Positions 21,335 to 31,575 of a DNA stretch of 64,000 bases are shown here, in pieces (positions within the stretch are counted from its first letter, which is position 1; each line of letters starts with the position of its first letter). Source of the DNA: Pseudoips prasinana (taxonomy: Eukaryota; Arthropoda; Insecta; Lepidoptera; Nolidae); assembly GCA_951640165.1 (NCBI GenBank), contig OX621256.1, forward strand, positions 3,410,001 to 3,474,000, read 5' to 3'. The position numbers and the translations under genes are program-made. The notes beneath the pieces were generated by a model. That model was given only the letters and a program-made list of their open reading frames with translations. It searched no databases and was not told the DNA's origin.

Positions 21335-21389
21335 TTTCATTATGTTAGCATTATTATTAAAACTGACGTGAGGTGCTAACATAATGAAA
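21335..21389. repeat. 16-bp inverted repeat
   Basis: TTTCATTATGTTAGCA (21335-21350) is exactly complementary to 21374-21389. A second small one (CTTCTAATG/CATTAGAAG) is at 21303-21330. Confidence 0.85.
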
Positions 21390-21881
21390 TATAGTTACGG
21401 GTAACTCACGTAATTAATATTATGTTGGATTCGGCCAACGTTTCAACTTTTTCTGGAAGTCATCTTCAGGGCGAATGCGACCCGCACGACGCGATTTTCA
21501 CTATGGCCATGTTGTACTAGTTAGTGCTGTTCTTAAGGATTTTACACGATTACACTGGCATGCTGTATGTTTACTTTAAAATATTCTTTGTATTGACTCT
21601 CGTGTTCATTAAAAAAAATATAAGCAAAACAGTATAAATTGGCCGGTCCAACGCAATCTATATGGTATCAACTTTCTTCTCATATATCATACTATAATAT
21701 TATGTATGAAAGTATTAGTATTTTAATGTTATAATTATTAACTGGCCTTATATTGGTCGACTAATGTATTAAGCAGTTTGTTATTCAAAAGAGTTGACTG
21801 CTATTTTGAGTAATAAACGATTTAGACTAAATTATATATTTGACAACGGCTTGTAAAATTAAGAAATAGTACAAAATAGTG
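21390..21881. other. mostly unassigned; one phrase of interest
   Basis: 21430-21480 reads CGGCCAACGTTTCAACTTTT followed by GGAAGTCATCTTCAGGG. The inverse (TTGAAACGTTGG) resembles phrases near LINE 3' ends in other animals. No further support. Confidence 0.35.
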
Positions 21882-22014
21882 ACGAGCCATTTGGCGTGGT
21901 CTGGGTGTAATTATCTATAAAAGTATGTATTTAATAACAAAAAGTAGTATTGTGTAGTATATCAGTTATCTGGTTTCCATAGCTTTGCTTAGTTTGGGCT
22001 CTGCTTAGCTCGTC
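21882..22014 (+). mobile_element. SINE-1 3' part
   Basis: GTCTGGGTGTAATTATCTAT, TATATCAGTTATCTGGTTTC and CATAGCTTTGCTTAGTTTGG. It abuts a GAT-S copy with no visible gap. Confidence 0.7.
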
Positions 22015-22190
22015 CGAGGGAATACCTACCAGAGAACGGACAGCAGCGTTTTTCTGTGAACTATGACCATCAAACTGCGATCGCCAACCCGTCTGCCAAG
22101 CGTGGCGATTATGGCATAAACCCCAATACTCTAGGGCGGCTTTTGTCCAGCAGTGGACGTACCTTGGCTAACATGATGATGATGATGTAC
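22015..22190 (+). mobile_element. GAT-S copy
   Basis: CGAGGGAATACCTACCAGAG, CTGCGATCGCCAACCCGTCT and CTTTTGTCCAGCAGTGGACG, then ATGATGATGATG. One of the best-preserved copies. Confidence 0.8.
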
Positions 22191-22285
22191 ATAGTTATAG
22201 GAAAAATAATTTGTATAATCTAGCTCGAGAATGAATTTCAAATTTCACACTGTTAATAACTCTAAGTGGACTATATCTTTTAGAC

Positions 22286-22440
22286 ATCATCATTTCAGCT
22301 GAATGATGTCCACAGCTGGACATAGGCATCTCCAAAATATTTCTACATTGGAATTGTGTAAATCTTTTGGATCATCATTTTAATATGATGGGCATAGTAG
22401 TCAGAGCGACGCTACTGCTCTTTCTCTAGTACAGGACGAC
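22286..22440 (-). mobile_element. GAT-S fragment
   Basis: The plus strand has GCTGAATGATGTCCACAGCT and GGACATAGGCATCTCCAAAA, then CAGAGCGACGCTACTGCTC. Worn, inverse orientation. Confidence 0.6.
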
Positions 22441-22450
22441 TTTAACGCCA

Positions 22451-22465
22451 CCCCCCCCCCCCCCC
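22451..22465. repeat. 15-bp C homopolymer
   Basis: Fifteen consecutive C residues followed by GGGG. Confidence 0.95.
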
Positions 22466-22504
22466 GGGGATTACTTTTTCATCTTTTTTTTAAGATAACG
22501 CTAG

Positions 22505-22680
22505 GGATTCCAATCTCTGTGTCGCGGGATTCTTTACAAACATATAATAGACGGACACAAATTACATCCAGACTCAGAACAACTATTTATGGGTCATACA
22601 AATAGTTGTCCGGCGCGGAATTCGAACCCGCGACACGAAGCGACGAGGCGACTGTCTAAGCCACTGCGCCGCATGTTGGG
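22505..22680 (-). mobile_element. SINE-4 copy
   Basis: On the minus strand: head with GCGGCGCAGTGGCTTAGACA (A box) and CGCGGGTTCGAATTCCGC (B box), then the body that is CATAAATAGTTGTCCGGCGC in inverse. A full tRNA-derived head with an intact-looking pol III promoter. Confidence 0.75.
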
Positions 22681-22725
22681 ATGATGATAGTCGTTCCTGA
22701 CAGCCTATCTTCTATTAAATAATAA

Positions 22726-22985
22726 TAATAATAATATCCTGGGACATTATTCACACGGCCATCTGATCCCAAACTAAGCAGGGCTTGTACTATGGAAACC
22801 AGATAACTGATATATTACATATTCTATTTTTCTTTTGTAAATACATAATTATATAGATAATTTACACCCAGACTCAGGACAAACAGACATGTTCATGCAC
22901 ACAAATATTTGTCCCGGCTGGGAATCGAACCCACGACCTGCGGCGTGAAAGGCAGCGTATCTACCAACCACGCCAACAGGCCCGT
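22726..22985 (-). mobile_element. SINE-1 copy, near full length
   Basis: Minus strand order: GGCGTGGTTGGTAGATACGC, CAGGTCGTGGGTTCGATTCC, GTGTGCATGAACATGTCTGT, ATCAGTTATCTGGTTTCCAT, GTACAAGCCCTGCTTAGTTT, then a tail of ATT repeats. The best reference copy of SINE-1 in the window. Confidence 0.85.
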
Positions 22986-23314
22986 CAAATATTTCTCTTT
23001 TAGTAATACTTATGTAATTTGTTATCGATACCTAATTTCCTTGCGGAGTCTCAATCACTTATTCAATTTAACCCATTACGTTACACGTTGTGCAAACATA
23101 ATCCAAAGTTTTCATTCATAACATAATCAGGCGCATTAGTCCAAACACCCGCTCCCGAATGGAACGGAAATTACACCTACATCTCATAAGATTTTCATCT
23201 TTAGGCGAATATCATCTTTCTTGTACAATATACGAGTAACAAAATTTGACGCAAATATTTTGTTGAAAGATGTTTTGAATACCAAAAAGGTTTTGTTTAT
23301 TAAAAATTAATAAA

Positions 23315-23915
23315 TAAAAACCGGCCAAGTGCGAGTCGGATTCGCACATGAAGGGTTCCGAAGCAGCAAGTATTTCAGTTGATTAAATGAAAGGTAAATT
23401 GCGGTTTACGATTTATGACGCATTAAAATGAAACTACTTACTAGATTTCGTTCAAACCAATTTTCGTTGTTAGTTTACATGGTAATTTACATCATATATT
23501 TTTTTTAGTTTTATCATTCTCTTATTTTAGAAGTTACAGGGGGGGGGGGGCACTCATTTTTCCACTTTGGAAGTGTCTCTCGCGCAAACTATTCAATTTA
23601 GAAAAAAATTATATTAGGAACCTCAATATCATTTTTGAAGACCTATCCATAGATATCCCGCATGTATCGGAACGATGAAAAAAAAAAATTTGAGTTTCAG
23701 TTCTATGTATGGGGAACCCCCAAAATTATTATTATTTTTCTATTTTTGTGTAAAAATCTTAATGCGGTTCACAGATTACATCTATTTACCAAGTTTCAAC
23801 AGTACAGCTCTTATAGTTTCGGAAAAAAATGGCTGTGACATACAGACGGACAGACAGACAGACATGACGAATCTATAAGGGTTCCGTTTTTTGCCATTTG
23901 GCTACGGAACCCTAA
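23315..23915 (+). mobile_element. non-autonomous element bounded by AGGGTTCCG / CGGAACCCT
   Basis: It begins CCGGCCAAGTGCGAGTCGGA and AAGGGTTCCG, and ends GGCTACGGAACCCTAAAAA. The outer phrases form a short inverted repeat. The inside holds GGAACCCCCAAAATTATTA, CAAGTTTCAACAGTACAGC and GGACAGACAGACAGACATG. It includes a 12-bp G run (23539-23550). A trace of the right end appears near 58855-58870. I know these termini from insect repeats but not the superfamily. Confidence 0.65.
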
Positions 23916-23933
23916 AAAGAGCAGAAAGTTTCT

Positions 23934-24115
23934 CAAGTGGCGAAAACTAACCGGAAGACGCAGCCCCTACAAATCGGGCCGATGATCTTGTGCGGGTCGC
24001 TGGAAACTGCTGGATGCAGATAGCGCAAGACCGGCAATTGTGGAGATCTTTGGGGGAGGCCTTTGTCCAGCTGTGTGGACGTCTTTCGGCTGATATGATG
24101 ATGATGATGATGTAA
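23934..24115 (+). mobile_element. RTE-A LINE 3' end
   Basis: CTAACCGGAAGACGCAGCCC, GGGTCGCTGGAAACTGCTGG, GACCGGCAATTGTGGAGATC and GACGTCTTTCGGCTGATATG, then (ATG)n. Confidence 0.8.
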
Positions 24116-24194
24116 TAAAAAATTAAATTAATATAACTAGAAACATAAACAGTAGTAAATGGTCTAGAATGGCTTACTGATTGTTAAAACTACA

Positions 24195-24320
24195 ACCGAT
24201 ATTGATATTGAGCGTGCCTTCCAAAGCACGGAGACGCAAAGAAAATACCACTCGTGAGGTCAAATGACGGGACTAACTAAGTGCTCTACCTCACTCCAAG
24301 TTAACAGAATGAAGACAACA
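24195..24320. repeat. U3-type fragment
   Basis: GAGCGTGCCTTCCAAAGCAC followed by GGAGACGCAAAGAAAATA resembles ACGTGCCCTCCGAAGCACGC in the copy at 60905-61140. Confidence 0.4.
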
Positions 24321-24479
24321 ATTGGTTTTGATGCCCTAGATTGCAATTGTCATCAAGATATAATTTAAATTCTTATTTAATGTGTTCCACGATACACATC
24401 GTTAATCGGTAATTAGAACTAAAACATAGCCGATTAGAACTTCCAGCAGGATTTAAACCAAATTTTCTACAGCAATTTA

Positions 24480-24790
24480 CGGTGGATGCTTAAGCAGTTA
24501 AGTTTTAACGGTAGACTATTCACCTGTGGAATGCACTGCCTCTGGAAGTCAGGATAGCCAAGAGTCGTTTATCTTTTAAAGATAAAATTTATTGAGGGCT
24601 TAACAACGTATGATCTGAATCACCTTTTGCTTTTGTTATTTTCTATTTTATAAAAATTTATATATTTAACTATCGTAATGTATGGTTAAGTTATTTAGTA
24701 TCTAATATATGTTTGTAAATCGGTTGGTTAAAAAACTTTTTGGCAAACTTAGTTGTTAATAAAAAAATAAGTTACTTTACTAAATAATAT
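24480..24790 (+). pseudogene. LINE RT C-terminal end with 3' UTR
   Basis: The frame from about 24530 reads HLWNALPLEVRIAKSRLSFK, then DKIY and a stop. W-N-A-L-P-x-E-x-R is the signature of the extreme C-terminus of many insect LINE ORF2s. A T/A-rich UTR follows. Only about 25 codons survive. Confidence 0.55.
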
Positions 24791-25490
24791 TTTCTATGGT
24801 ACTGTTATAATAATATGTACTTGAATTTGTATTGTATTATGATAATTATTGTTCATATTTCCATGGCGATACCGATAAACTTTTAAATATTTGCAGCTAA
24901 TTTTGTAACACAACATAAACTGTACTAATTCTCACAAGTTTTGAAATATCACTTTATACATTTAATATTAAAACTAACGGAATGCTTAACAAAATATTTT
25001 GTATTAGACTGGCCATTTCATCTTGGTCTCTATAATCTATAAAGTTACGAACAAAATATTAGAGGGCAACAAGGTTTAACATCTTCCAACTTACACTGGT
25101 TCTTGTAACACAGAATTCGGGCGAAATCTATTAAATGAAAATGCTAGAAAGTTGGAGTTATTGATAGTATTAAGGGCATAGGTGATGATACATTATCGGG
25201 CGTATACAAAATGTTTGTTTTTCTTTGAATATTTTACTAATTTGATAAGTAGGAACACTTGAGCGCTCGTGGTAACGCAGCGTATGCATAATCATTGAGA
25301 AACGGTTAACTTTTACAGTTGAATTTTCTGAGAATGTCAACGTACCTTTTTGGACTTTGCTGATACATGATATCTACATTATTATATGTTAGATAAACAT
25401 TTCAAGATAGACAGAAGATTATTTAAACATATGTCCGTATTCTTTTTATACTGAGTTTTACAGTTAACCTATTGGGTTTCCAACCAATTA
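24791..25490. other. no recognisable feature
   Basis: AT-rich, no convincing frame. Confidence 0.5.
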
Positions 25491-25494
25491 AAGG

Positions 25495-25765
25495 GGGGGC
25501 TCTGGTCGCCTTTTCCCTTAAGGAAGTGATCCCAGAAAGACGCATCCTGAAGAACTACAGGTAGCCTACCCACTAGACGCAAATCGGGGGGCCATAATAC
25601 TTTCTCCCGCTGAGAGGAACATTGCTACTGATAAAAGTGCAATGGTGGTAGTTCTGGATGGAGAGCTAGAGGATCGCAATCCTACCGTTGTGGTTTTAAT
25701 GGGTAAAATCCCGTCATCTCTCTATGAGGCGCGGATTTATAAAAGGTTTCCACCACGGAAATAAA
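25495..25765 (+). other. unidentified coding-looking fragment
   Basis: An open frame without an ATG reads SPAERNIATDKSAMVVVLDG, then ELEDRNPTVVVLMGKIPSSL and ends PPRK before TAA at about 25763. Composition is more balanced than the surroundings. Not recognised; probably a transposon remnant. Confidence 0.3.
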
Positions 25766-25789
25766 AAGTGTGCTTTAGATCACACGAGA

Positions 25790-25925
25790 GAAGTAAAACT
25801 TCAAACGTACTCGTAACTGGCTATGAGAGATAGAGAGAAAGTGTTCGCACCTGTCTCTCTTGCACCTACAGCAATATACGAAACGTAACTCCCTTTCTAT
25901 CTTCACTCAATTCACTGCTCCGTGA
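25790..25925 (-). repeat. U1 repeat fragment
   Basis: AGTGTTCGCACCTGTCTCTC and TGCACCTACAGCAATATACG, then AAACGTAACTC, are the inverse of the U1 core. Confidence 0.6.
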
Positions 25926-25990
25926 AATAGATGTGCAATATAATGTAAATATTATTCGAGTATTTCCATTACGAATTACATATGAATTAT

Positions 25991-26295
25991 CTATACATAT
26001 AATAAAATCGTAGGAAAGTCAAAACTGTACATAGAATTTTTTTTTAAAGGATCTACAATCGATATCGAAGCCAAAAATATAGTTTTTAGAATGTGTGTCT
26101 GTTTATCTGTTTGTCTGTATGTATGTCCGGGCTAAACTCAAAAAGTAATGCATTGATTTACTTGAAATTTTGCATAAATATTACTAAGAAGTCGGGTCAA
26201 CATATAGGGTACATATTATCACGCTATCACCTACTGGGGAGGACCTGTGATAGTTTATAAAGTTTAACGCGGGTAAAACCGCGGGGCACAGCTAG
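25991..26295 (+). mobile_element. H1 Helitron-like element
   Basis: Collinear with 5921-6240 over its whole length, ending GCGGGGCACAGCTAG then T, with the terminal CGCGG/CCGCG hairpin. It starts AATAAAATCGTAGGAAAGTC. These two copies define the family's ends. Confidence 0.8.
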
Positions 26296-26699
26296 TTTTT
26301 AAATAAATCGTGTTGCCTATAACATCAGAGTTAATGAGCGTCGTTTCAATAACTCGCTTAAATCAAAGCAAAACTTGCATACAAAAAGCGGAAACACCCC
26401 CATATTTTTACCGCAGCCCAAAAACCCTACATTAAATTACAAAAACAATCCATAATATTACAAGAACATAACATAATATTCTTTGTAAATTGTCTGGGTA
26501 ACAAAAAGGGCATGAACACGTCAGCCATTTTAATGTAAGTAATTGTCTAAAGTTGGAGTTCCCTTTGACCATTATTTGCAAGTGGTCCCTTTGCCCTTTT
26601 TGTGTTTTTTTTAGACTGCTGGCTCGTTTTGAAAAGGCTGTTATACAAGGCCTACTGCCTCGACATGTTTTTATACAAGGTATATAAAAATAATGTCAT
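26296..26699. other. no recognisable feature
   Basis: No domain or repeat recognised. Confidence 0.5.
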
Positions 26700-27035
26700 C
26701 CTAGCCGATTTTCGGCCGCGGCGGCCATCTGCGCGGGACATATTATAGAGCACAAGCGTGAGCACAAATACAGGAGCGCTATCTATTCCATCCTCTCGTG
26801 ATCCGATGGGACGCCTAGCGACACGACAGGAAAGAAGAGGTCAGGTACAGGACCGACGGCTTTACGTGCTCTTCGAGGCACGGGGGTATTATTCCGCCAA
26901 CTCCCAGACTTCGGGCTGATGCTCAGAAATTTTTATTTTTACATAAAAGTCCCAATATCACTTTTGGCCCGACCCAGGATTTGATCCCAGGACCTCGTTT
27001 TCTGCGGGTGAACCGCTAGATCAACGAGGCAGTCA
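26700..27035 (-). mobile_element. SINE-3 copy, near full length
   Basis: Minus strand: GACTGCCTCGTTGATCTAGC, GGTTCACCCGCAGAAAACG, AGGTCCTGGGATCAAATCCT, then the body and GCGCAGATGGCCGCCGCGG. The plus strand shows CCTAGCCGATTTTCGGCC at the 3' end. Head spacing fits a tRNA-derived pol III promoter. Confidence 0.8.
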
Positions 27036-27139
27036 CAAGTCACAAGGTAGATAAGCAGTGGACGTAAGTTAAGGAGTTTAATTTGCCTATCCTGAATATT
27101 AAAAAAAAGTAACTCCCCATACAAAAATAACGATCACGA

Positions 27140-27225
27140 TAACCGGGAAGGTTGGCGTGGTTGGTAGATACTGCGTTTCATGCCGCACATAGAGGGTTCG
27201 AACATGTCTGATTCTCCTGAATCTG
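27140..27225 (+). mobile_element. SINE-1 head fragment
   Basis: TTGGCGTGGTTGGTAGATAC and ATAGAGGGTTCGAACATGTC. The body is deleted shortly after the B box. Confidence 0.6.
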
Positions 27226-27289
27226 TGTGTTATTATCTACCTAAGCTACATAGCTTGCTTCTGAAGTGGCAGTGGGTAGAGCACATGCT

Positions 27290-27400
27290 CTGCCCCAACA
27301 AATATTCGTGCTCATCACACAAATATTTGCCCTTACCGGGATTCAAACCCAGGACTACCAGCTTTGTAAGCAGGAGGACAACCAACTAGGCTATGGTGAC
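27290..27400 (-). mobile_element. SINE-2 head
   Basis: The plus strand has AATATTCGTGCTCATCACAC, ACCGGGATTCAAACCCAGGA and CAACCAACTAGGCTATGGTG: the tRNA-like head of SINE-2 in inverse. Confidence 0.7.
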
Positions 27401-27517
27401 CAATGGTAGCAAAAGGTTGTACGAAGGAAAAGAAGAGTGAGCTACAGCTGAAAGAATTCCATAGCTGCTCAAGATTGGCGATCGCAGTTAGGTCATCGTA
27501 CACGGAAGGAAGCTGCT

Positions 27518-27625
27518 GCTCGTCCTCTGGTATTTTCCCTCGGGTGGACTTCTACGCCCCCCTCAGGATGAGATGGGGTGATGATATTCTGATATTCGCC
27601 GCCATCACCACGCAGCCAGCCGGAA
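27518..27625 (-). mobile_element. GAT-S 5' fragment
   Basis: CCTCGGGTGGACTTCTACGC and AGGATGAGATGGGGTGATGA are the inverse of the GAT-S left end. Confidence 0.6.
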
Positions 27626-28350
27626 GAAGACTTAATTCTTAGAATTCCATGTTTTCACCATGCGGAAGCCGGGTCCATCACGTGGTAGAGGAGGAAACAC
27701 TTGACAGAGTCTGAGAGTTGCGAGTCAGATGGTTTAAAGGGGCCCCTTGTGATGCATCAACGGTCACCTTCTCTGTCTCTCAGTGTTTCCTTCTCTTACT
27801 AACCAAATTTGGTAAGATCCTAACAATGCCGCTTTGGATATCTTAAGTATTTAAACAAAACGTAAAAATAATATATACAGGACTTCACTTAAAGACTCTA
27901 AACACATACTTAGCTACAGTCAGATTATTAGAATATATTTTAATGGAAATTGTTCCTTATCGTTGAAGTTTGAAGGTTTCTTACTGTTACTACCGATGTG
28001 ACGCTGAAAGTACTCTCTACATCCTACATCAAAGTAGACAATGTAAGACAGAACTCATTCAATCGCGATCGAGTTACAAAACTCAATTGAAAGTACAATT
28101 TTATTTCAATAAAGTATGCCGAAGTCTGGGACAAAGACAAATCGGTTAAAAAACTTTTGACTCGAAATCGTGATTGGGAAAAAACGTAAGAAAGTATAAT
28201 GTGTAACATGATCTGTTCAAATTGATTATTTCTTTTATACAAGAATCTTAAGATACCGGTATGTAAAATAGTAAGAATATTGTTTTGGCTACTCATACAC
28301 ATGCTGATCTATGTTTTTTGATTATGTATGGGAAGTTGACCTTTTATTTA
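27626..28350. other. no recognisable feature
   Basis: Contains a 92-codon minus frame (28024-28302) without motifs. A CTTTATTGACACC phrase at 28352-28390 looks like a LINE tail in inverse. Confidence 0.45.
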
Positions 28351-28394
28351 TAAGATAAGATAAGATAAATACTCTTTATTGACACCATAGGTAT

Positions 28395-28988
28395 ATTTGA
28401 CGGGCCAGTTGGCGTGGTTAGTATATACTTGCCTTTCACGCCGCAGGTCGTGTGGGTTCGATTCCCAGAACAGATATTTGTGTGCATGAACGTGTCTGAG
28501 TGTAATAAATATATAATGTACTAGCGGCCCGGTGCGTGCTTCGCTACGTATAAGGCATAGTAATAAAAATAAAAGATTATTAAGTTAATTTAGTCAAACA
28601 AAAAAATATTTTAAACTGCTTAAAGATGTTGATTTTACACTTTTTCAAGACTTTTTTTAAATTTTCTCTACGTACAAACCTTCCGTGGACTCCCACGAAT
28701 AATTAAAGTCTAAAATTAGCGAAATCGGTGAAAGCGTTGTTGAGTTATAACATTACAACGAAAAGTGGCATTGATTTATATATATATATAGATCTCTACG
28801 TACAAACCTTCCCTGGACTTCCACGAATAATTCAAGACCAAACTTAGCCAAATCGGTAAAGGCGTTGTTGAGTTATAACATTACAACGAAAAGTGGCATT
28901 GATTTTTATATATATAGATAATCTGTAGATATGTATTTATAAAAGAATGTAGTACATTTAGTATATCAGTTATCTGTTTTTTATAGTA
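28395..28988 (+). mobile_element. SINE-1 host with two insertions
   Basis: Head and body (TTGGCGTGGTTAGTATATAC, GGGTTCGATTCCCAGAACAG, GTGTGCATGAACGTGTCTGA) stop at about 28514. The 3' part (TATGTATTTATAAAAGAATG, AGTATATCAGTTATCTGTTT, TTATAGTA) resumes at about 28922 and runs into MITE-1 copy D. Confidence 0.75.
28515..28921 (+). mobile_element. CTAGCGG-starting inserted element with internal tandem duplication
   Basis: It begins ACTAGCGGCCCGGTGCGTGC and ends in TATATATATAGAT. Its 3' part is a 128-bp unit present twice (28666-28793 and 28794-28921), each with ACGTACAAACCTTCC, GAGTTATAACATTACAACG and AAAAGTGGCATTGATTT. I know the first phrase from insect repeats; class uncertain (Helitron-like is possible). 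Confidence 0.6.
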
Positions 28989-29118
28989 CAGACGCCAGCA
29001 CAACAAGCTACCCCAATCTGTCAAATTTCCCCAAATGATAGTGGACCTTATGCTTTTGTAATAACGTTTAAAATCTATAAAAGAAATTTGACAGATTGGG
29101 GTAGCTGGATGTGCTGGC
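28989..29118. mobile_element. MITE-1 copy D, right end damaged
   Basis: It starts CAGACGCCAGCACAACAAGC after TA (28987-28988). The right end stops at GGATGTGCTGGC and the final GTCTG is missing. It occupies the same TA of SINE-1 as copy C. Confidence 0.8.
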
Positions 29119-29344
29119 AATGCCAGAATATTATTATATATAATTATTATACCTAATGAGCGACAACCTATCTCTATATTGAGATCGCTTTATATGACGT
29201 TTGTTCTGCTTTAGGTGGTCGGCTTGCCTTAACAAACGACTCTGGCAATAATTGGGTTAAGTTTAAACCTACACGGTGCTGTGCACACAATTAAAATAAA
29301 TAAATTGTGATAAAGACTCATTAAGAAAGCTCAAGGTCACCCAA

Positions 29345-29690
29345 AGAACAATGGAGTGGGCTATGCCCGTACTATCCCGCACTTAAATCAGTAACATCGA
29401 AATCCGCAGGCGAACCAAAGTAGCCGACATAGCCCAAATAATTGCTAAACTGAAGTGGCAGTGGGCGGGGCACATAGCTGGTAGAATCGACTATCATTGG
29501 GGCAGAAAGGTTCTCGTGTGGCGACCACGAACCGGAAGATGCAGCGTGGGCAGGCCCCCACAAGGTGGACCGACGATCTTGCAAGGGTCGCGGGAAGCCG
29601 CTAAATACGGGTAGCACAAGACGATTGTCGAGATCCTTGGGGGACCTTTGTCCAGCAGTGGACGTCTTTTGGCTGATATATTCATTATGA
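29345..29690 (+). pseudogene. RTE-A LINE C-terminal end
   Basis: Decayed coding text: CGAAATCCGCAGGCGAACCA, AAACTGAAGTGGCAGTGGGC, CGAACCGGAAGATGCAGCGT and CTTTGTCCAGCAGTGGACGT. It extends farther 5' than most copies, about as far as 54345-54705. Confidence 0.75.
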
Positions 29691-29729
29691 TGATGAAAGA
29701 CTCATTTTAATGTTACATTTATTGGTTTT

Positions 29730-29905
29730 ACCCGCGTTAAACTTTATAAACTATAGCCTATGTGTTAATTCAGGGTGCCGGCTAACTCCTTACCAAATAT
29801 TATTAAAATTACTCCAGGACGTTTTGACGCAAAGAAGTAACAAACATACACACTCACACACCCACAAACTTTCAGATTTATAATAGGTATTAGTGTGATT
29901 CTATC
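29730..29905 (-). mobile_element. H2 Helitron-like element
   Basis: TTTTACCCGCGTTAAACTTT, GGGTGCCGGCTAACTCCTTA and ACTTTCAGATTTATAATAGG are the inverse of H2. The terminal CTAG is not preserved. Confidence 0.65.
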
Positions 29906-30265
29906 ACAGTACTGCTGGAAAGTTCATATAATATTTAGTTTTAGAGCATTTTCCACAGCGCAAACTGCTTTCATCTCAAATTAGTACTTTTACTGGACAT
30001 TCTGATTACGTATTCATAGCTTTATTAACATACTCTAATTCGGCGCATTCTCATGGACCATGCATACTAACAGTATATTTTAGCACTCATTTATAAATAA
30101 CGTACAACAAAATATAGGTAGTCATATTTATTGGACTTAAGGTTAAAACCACGCGCTTTGGCAAAGGGCCTTAGGCTAATAATAATATATATCATTTGTT
30201 TTCTAATTAACCTGCAATCTGTCTCATGTGACTATAATCAGGTTGGTTGAAGTGAAATAGGTTTT
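29906..30265. other. no recognisable feature
   Basis: AT-rich. Confidence 0.5.
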
Positions 30266-30267
30266 AG

Positions 30268-30548
30268 AGGATTACAAGCGGCTCCGGGATGACAGCAATC
30301 TGTCTGTCGCGCAGTCGCTGTGCCGTACTGGCAGGAGTCGGCAATAGCGGAGTGCAATCCAAAGGAGCCCTCCCAGGGTACGTGTCCCGACCATCTGGGA
30401 CATGGCGCAAAGGGACTCCCCCATCAGGCGCCAAGAGAAGTCCACGGCAGGTAGGTTTAGTCGGTGCAAGTCCGACATACGCACCCGCAGACACTTTTTG
30501 CGGGTGGCATGCGAAGGCATTCCCCCTGCCTTACCAAAAAACAAAAAG
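30268..30548 (+). mobile_element. R1-like LINE 3' UTR segment
   Basis: GGGATGACAGCAATCTGTCT, CCAGGGTACGTGTCCCGACC and TTTTGCGGGTGGCATGCGAA, then CCCCCTGCCTTACCAAAAAA. Same end as the R1-clade fragment at 35768-36073. It ends in an A-rich tail and carries no real ORF. Confidence 0.7.
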
Positions 30549-31085
30549 GTTTTAGAGGATTAGGACCACTGCTCAAACTGTCTTCAGTCATCAGCTGAGC
30601 ATATTGGCTCTTTTCTCAATTCTTTATTGCATTCCACAATGTATGTATAAAAGTTGGAAGTCATAATAAGGTTTGTATCAATTGTGGACCCTGCAGGGTA
30701 CAGCACAGATTTATCATCAATCGGTTTAAACGATTTCTTTGCAGAAGCATATTTGCCAGAGGATAAGGATGGTTTATTAAGCGATCTGTGTATTTTTCTG
30801 AGTAAAGTTAAGCTTCTTCAATCACAGTTTTCATGTCCAAGTACTCATGAATCTCTGATTTATGACTGAACCAAGTTGCACCAACAATAGTCCTCAATAT
30901 AATGATCAGAGCTCTCTGGAAGCACATAATGTTGGATTTACAGGCTGATAATGGGCTAATGAAATAGGCTTGATAACTGCGCAATATACTCCAAGTTTGT
31001 GACTGAGGGATAGCGTTGACTGTCTTCCTAGTAACCACAAAAGATTTCTGAAGCCAATTGGTCCAAATAAATTAAGTTGAATATT
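30549..31085. other. no recognisable feature
   Basis: Frames of 60-76 codons on both strands show no motif. Confidence 0.5.
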
Positions 31086-31087
31086 GT

Positions 31088-31265
31088 ACATAGCGCAGCG
31101 TGTGCAGGTCCCCTACAAGATGGACCGATGATCTTCTGCGGGTCGCTGGAAACCGCTAGATGCGAATAGCGCAAGACCGGCAATTGTGGAATTTTTTAGG
31201 GGATGCCTTTGTCCAGCAGTGTACGTCTTTCGGCTGATATAATGCCGATGATGAAGATTGTACAA
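31088..31265 (+). mobile_element. RTE-A fragment
   Basis: GTCCCCTACAAGATGGACCG, GGTCGCTGGAAACCGCTAGA and CCTTTGTCCAGCAGTGTACG. Confidence 0.75.
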
Positions 31266-31282
31266 AGTTTATTCATGGTTTC

Positions 31283-31400
31283 ATTTGGTAGCGTGTTCAA
31301 CCGCAGCTAAAGAGATCCTGGGTAGGATCCTGGGTCAGGCCAAAAAATGTGATAATGGAATTAATCTGATCTGAAAAATTCTCATTTTCATCTTTCAGTC
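31283..31400 (+). mobile_element. SINE-3 head fragment
   Basis: TTGGTAGCGTGTTCAACCGC and AGAGATCCTGGGTAGGATCC. The B box is disrupted by a small duplication. Confidence 0.55.
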
Positions 31401-31484
31401 CTGTATTAGTACTGATATTTTTACTCAACAGAAAAATCGCAATAAGCGACATTGGGATGTATCAGTTAAGAAAAATGTTTATCT

Positions 31485-31575
31485 TCATCTTTACCTTTTG
31501 GCCCGAACCGGGATCCAAACCAAGGTCTCATTATCTATGGTTGAGACGCTACCACTAGACCAACGAGGCAATCAA
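31485..31575 (-). mobile_element. SINE-3 head fragment, inverse
   Basis: TTTTGGCCCGAACCGGGATC and GACGCTACCACTAGACCAAC are the inverse of the SINE-3 head. With 31283-31400 it makes a loose inverted pair. Confidence 0.6.

Noticed and set aside
22451..22465. C-run followed by GGGG as a possible G-quadruplex or regulatory element
   Set aside because: A single homopolymer run; no array of G tracts and no promoter context.
22505..22680. Possible functional tRNA gene
   Set aside because: A/B boxes are present, but the sequence does not fold with a paired acceptor stem that I can find and it continues into a repeated SINE body. The same holds for the SINE-1, -2 and -3 heads.
28666..28921. Possible CRISPR-like or satellite array
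   Set aside because: Only two 128-bp units without spacers, inside a mobile element.
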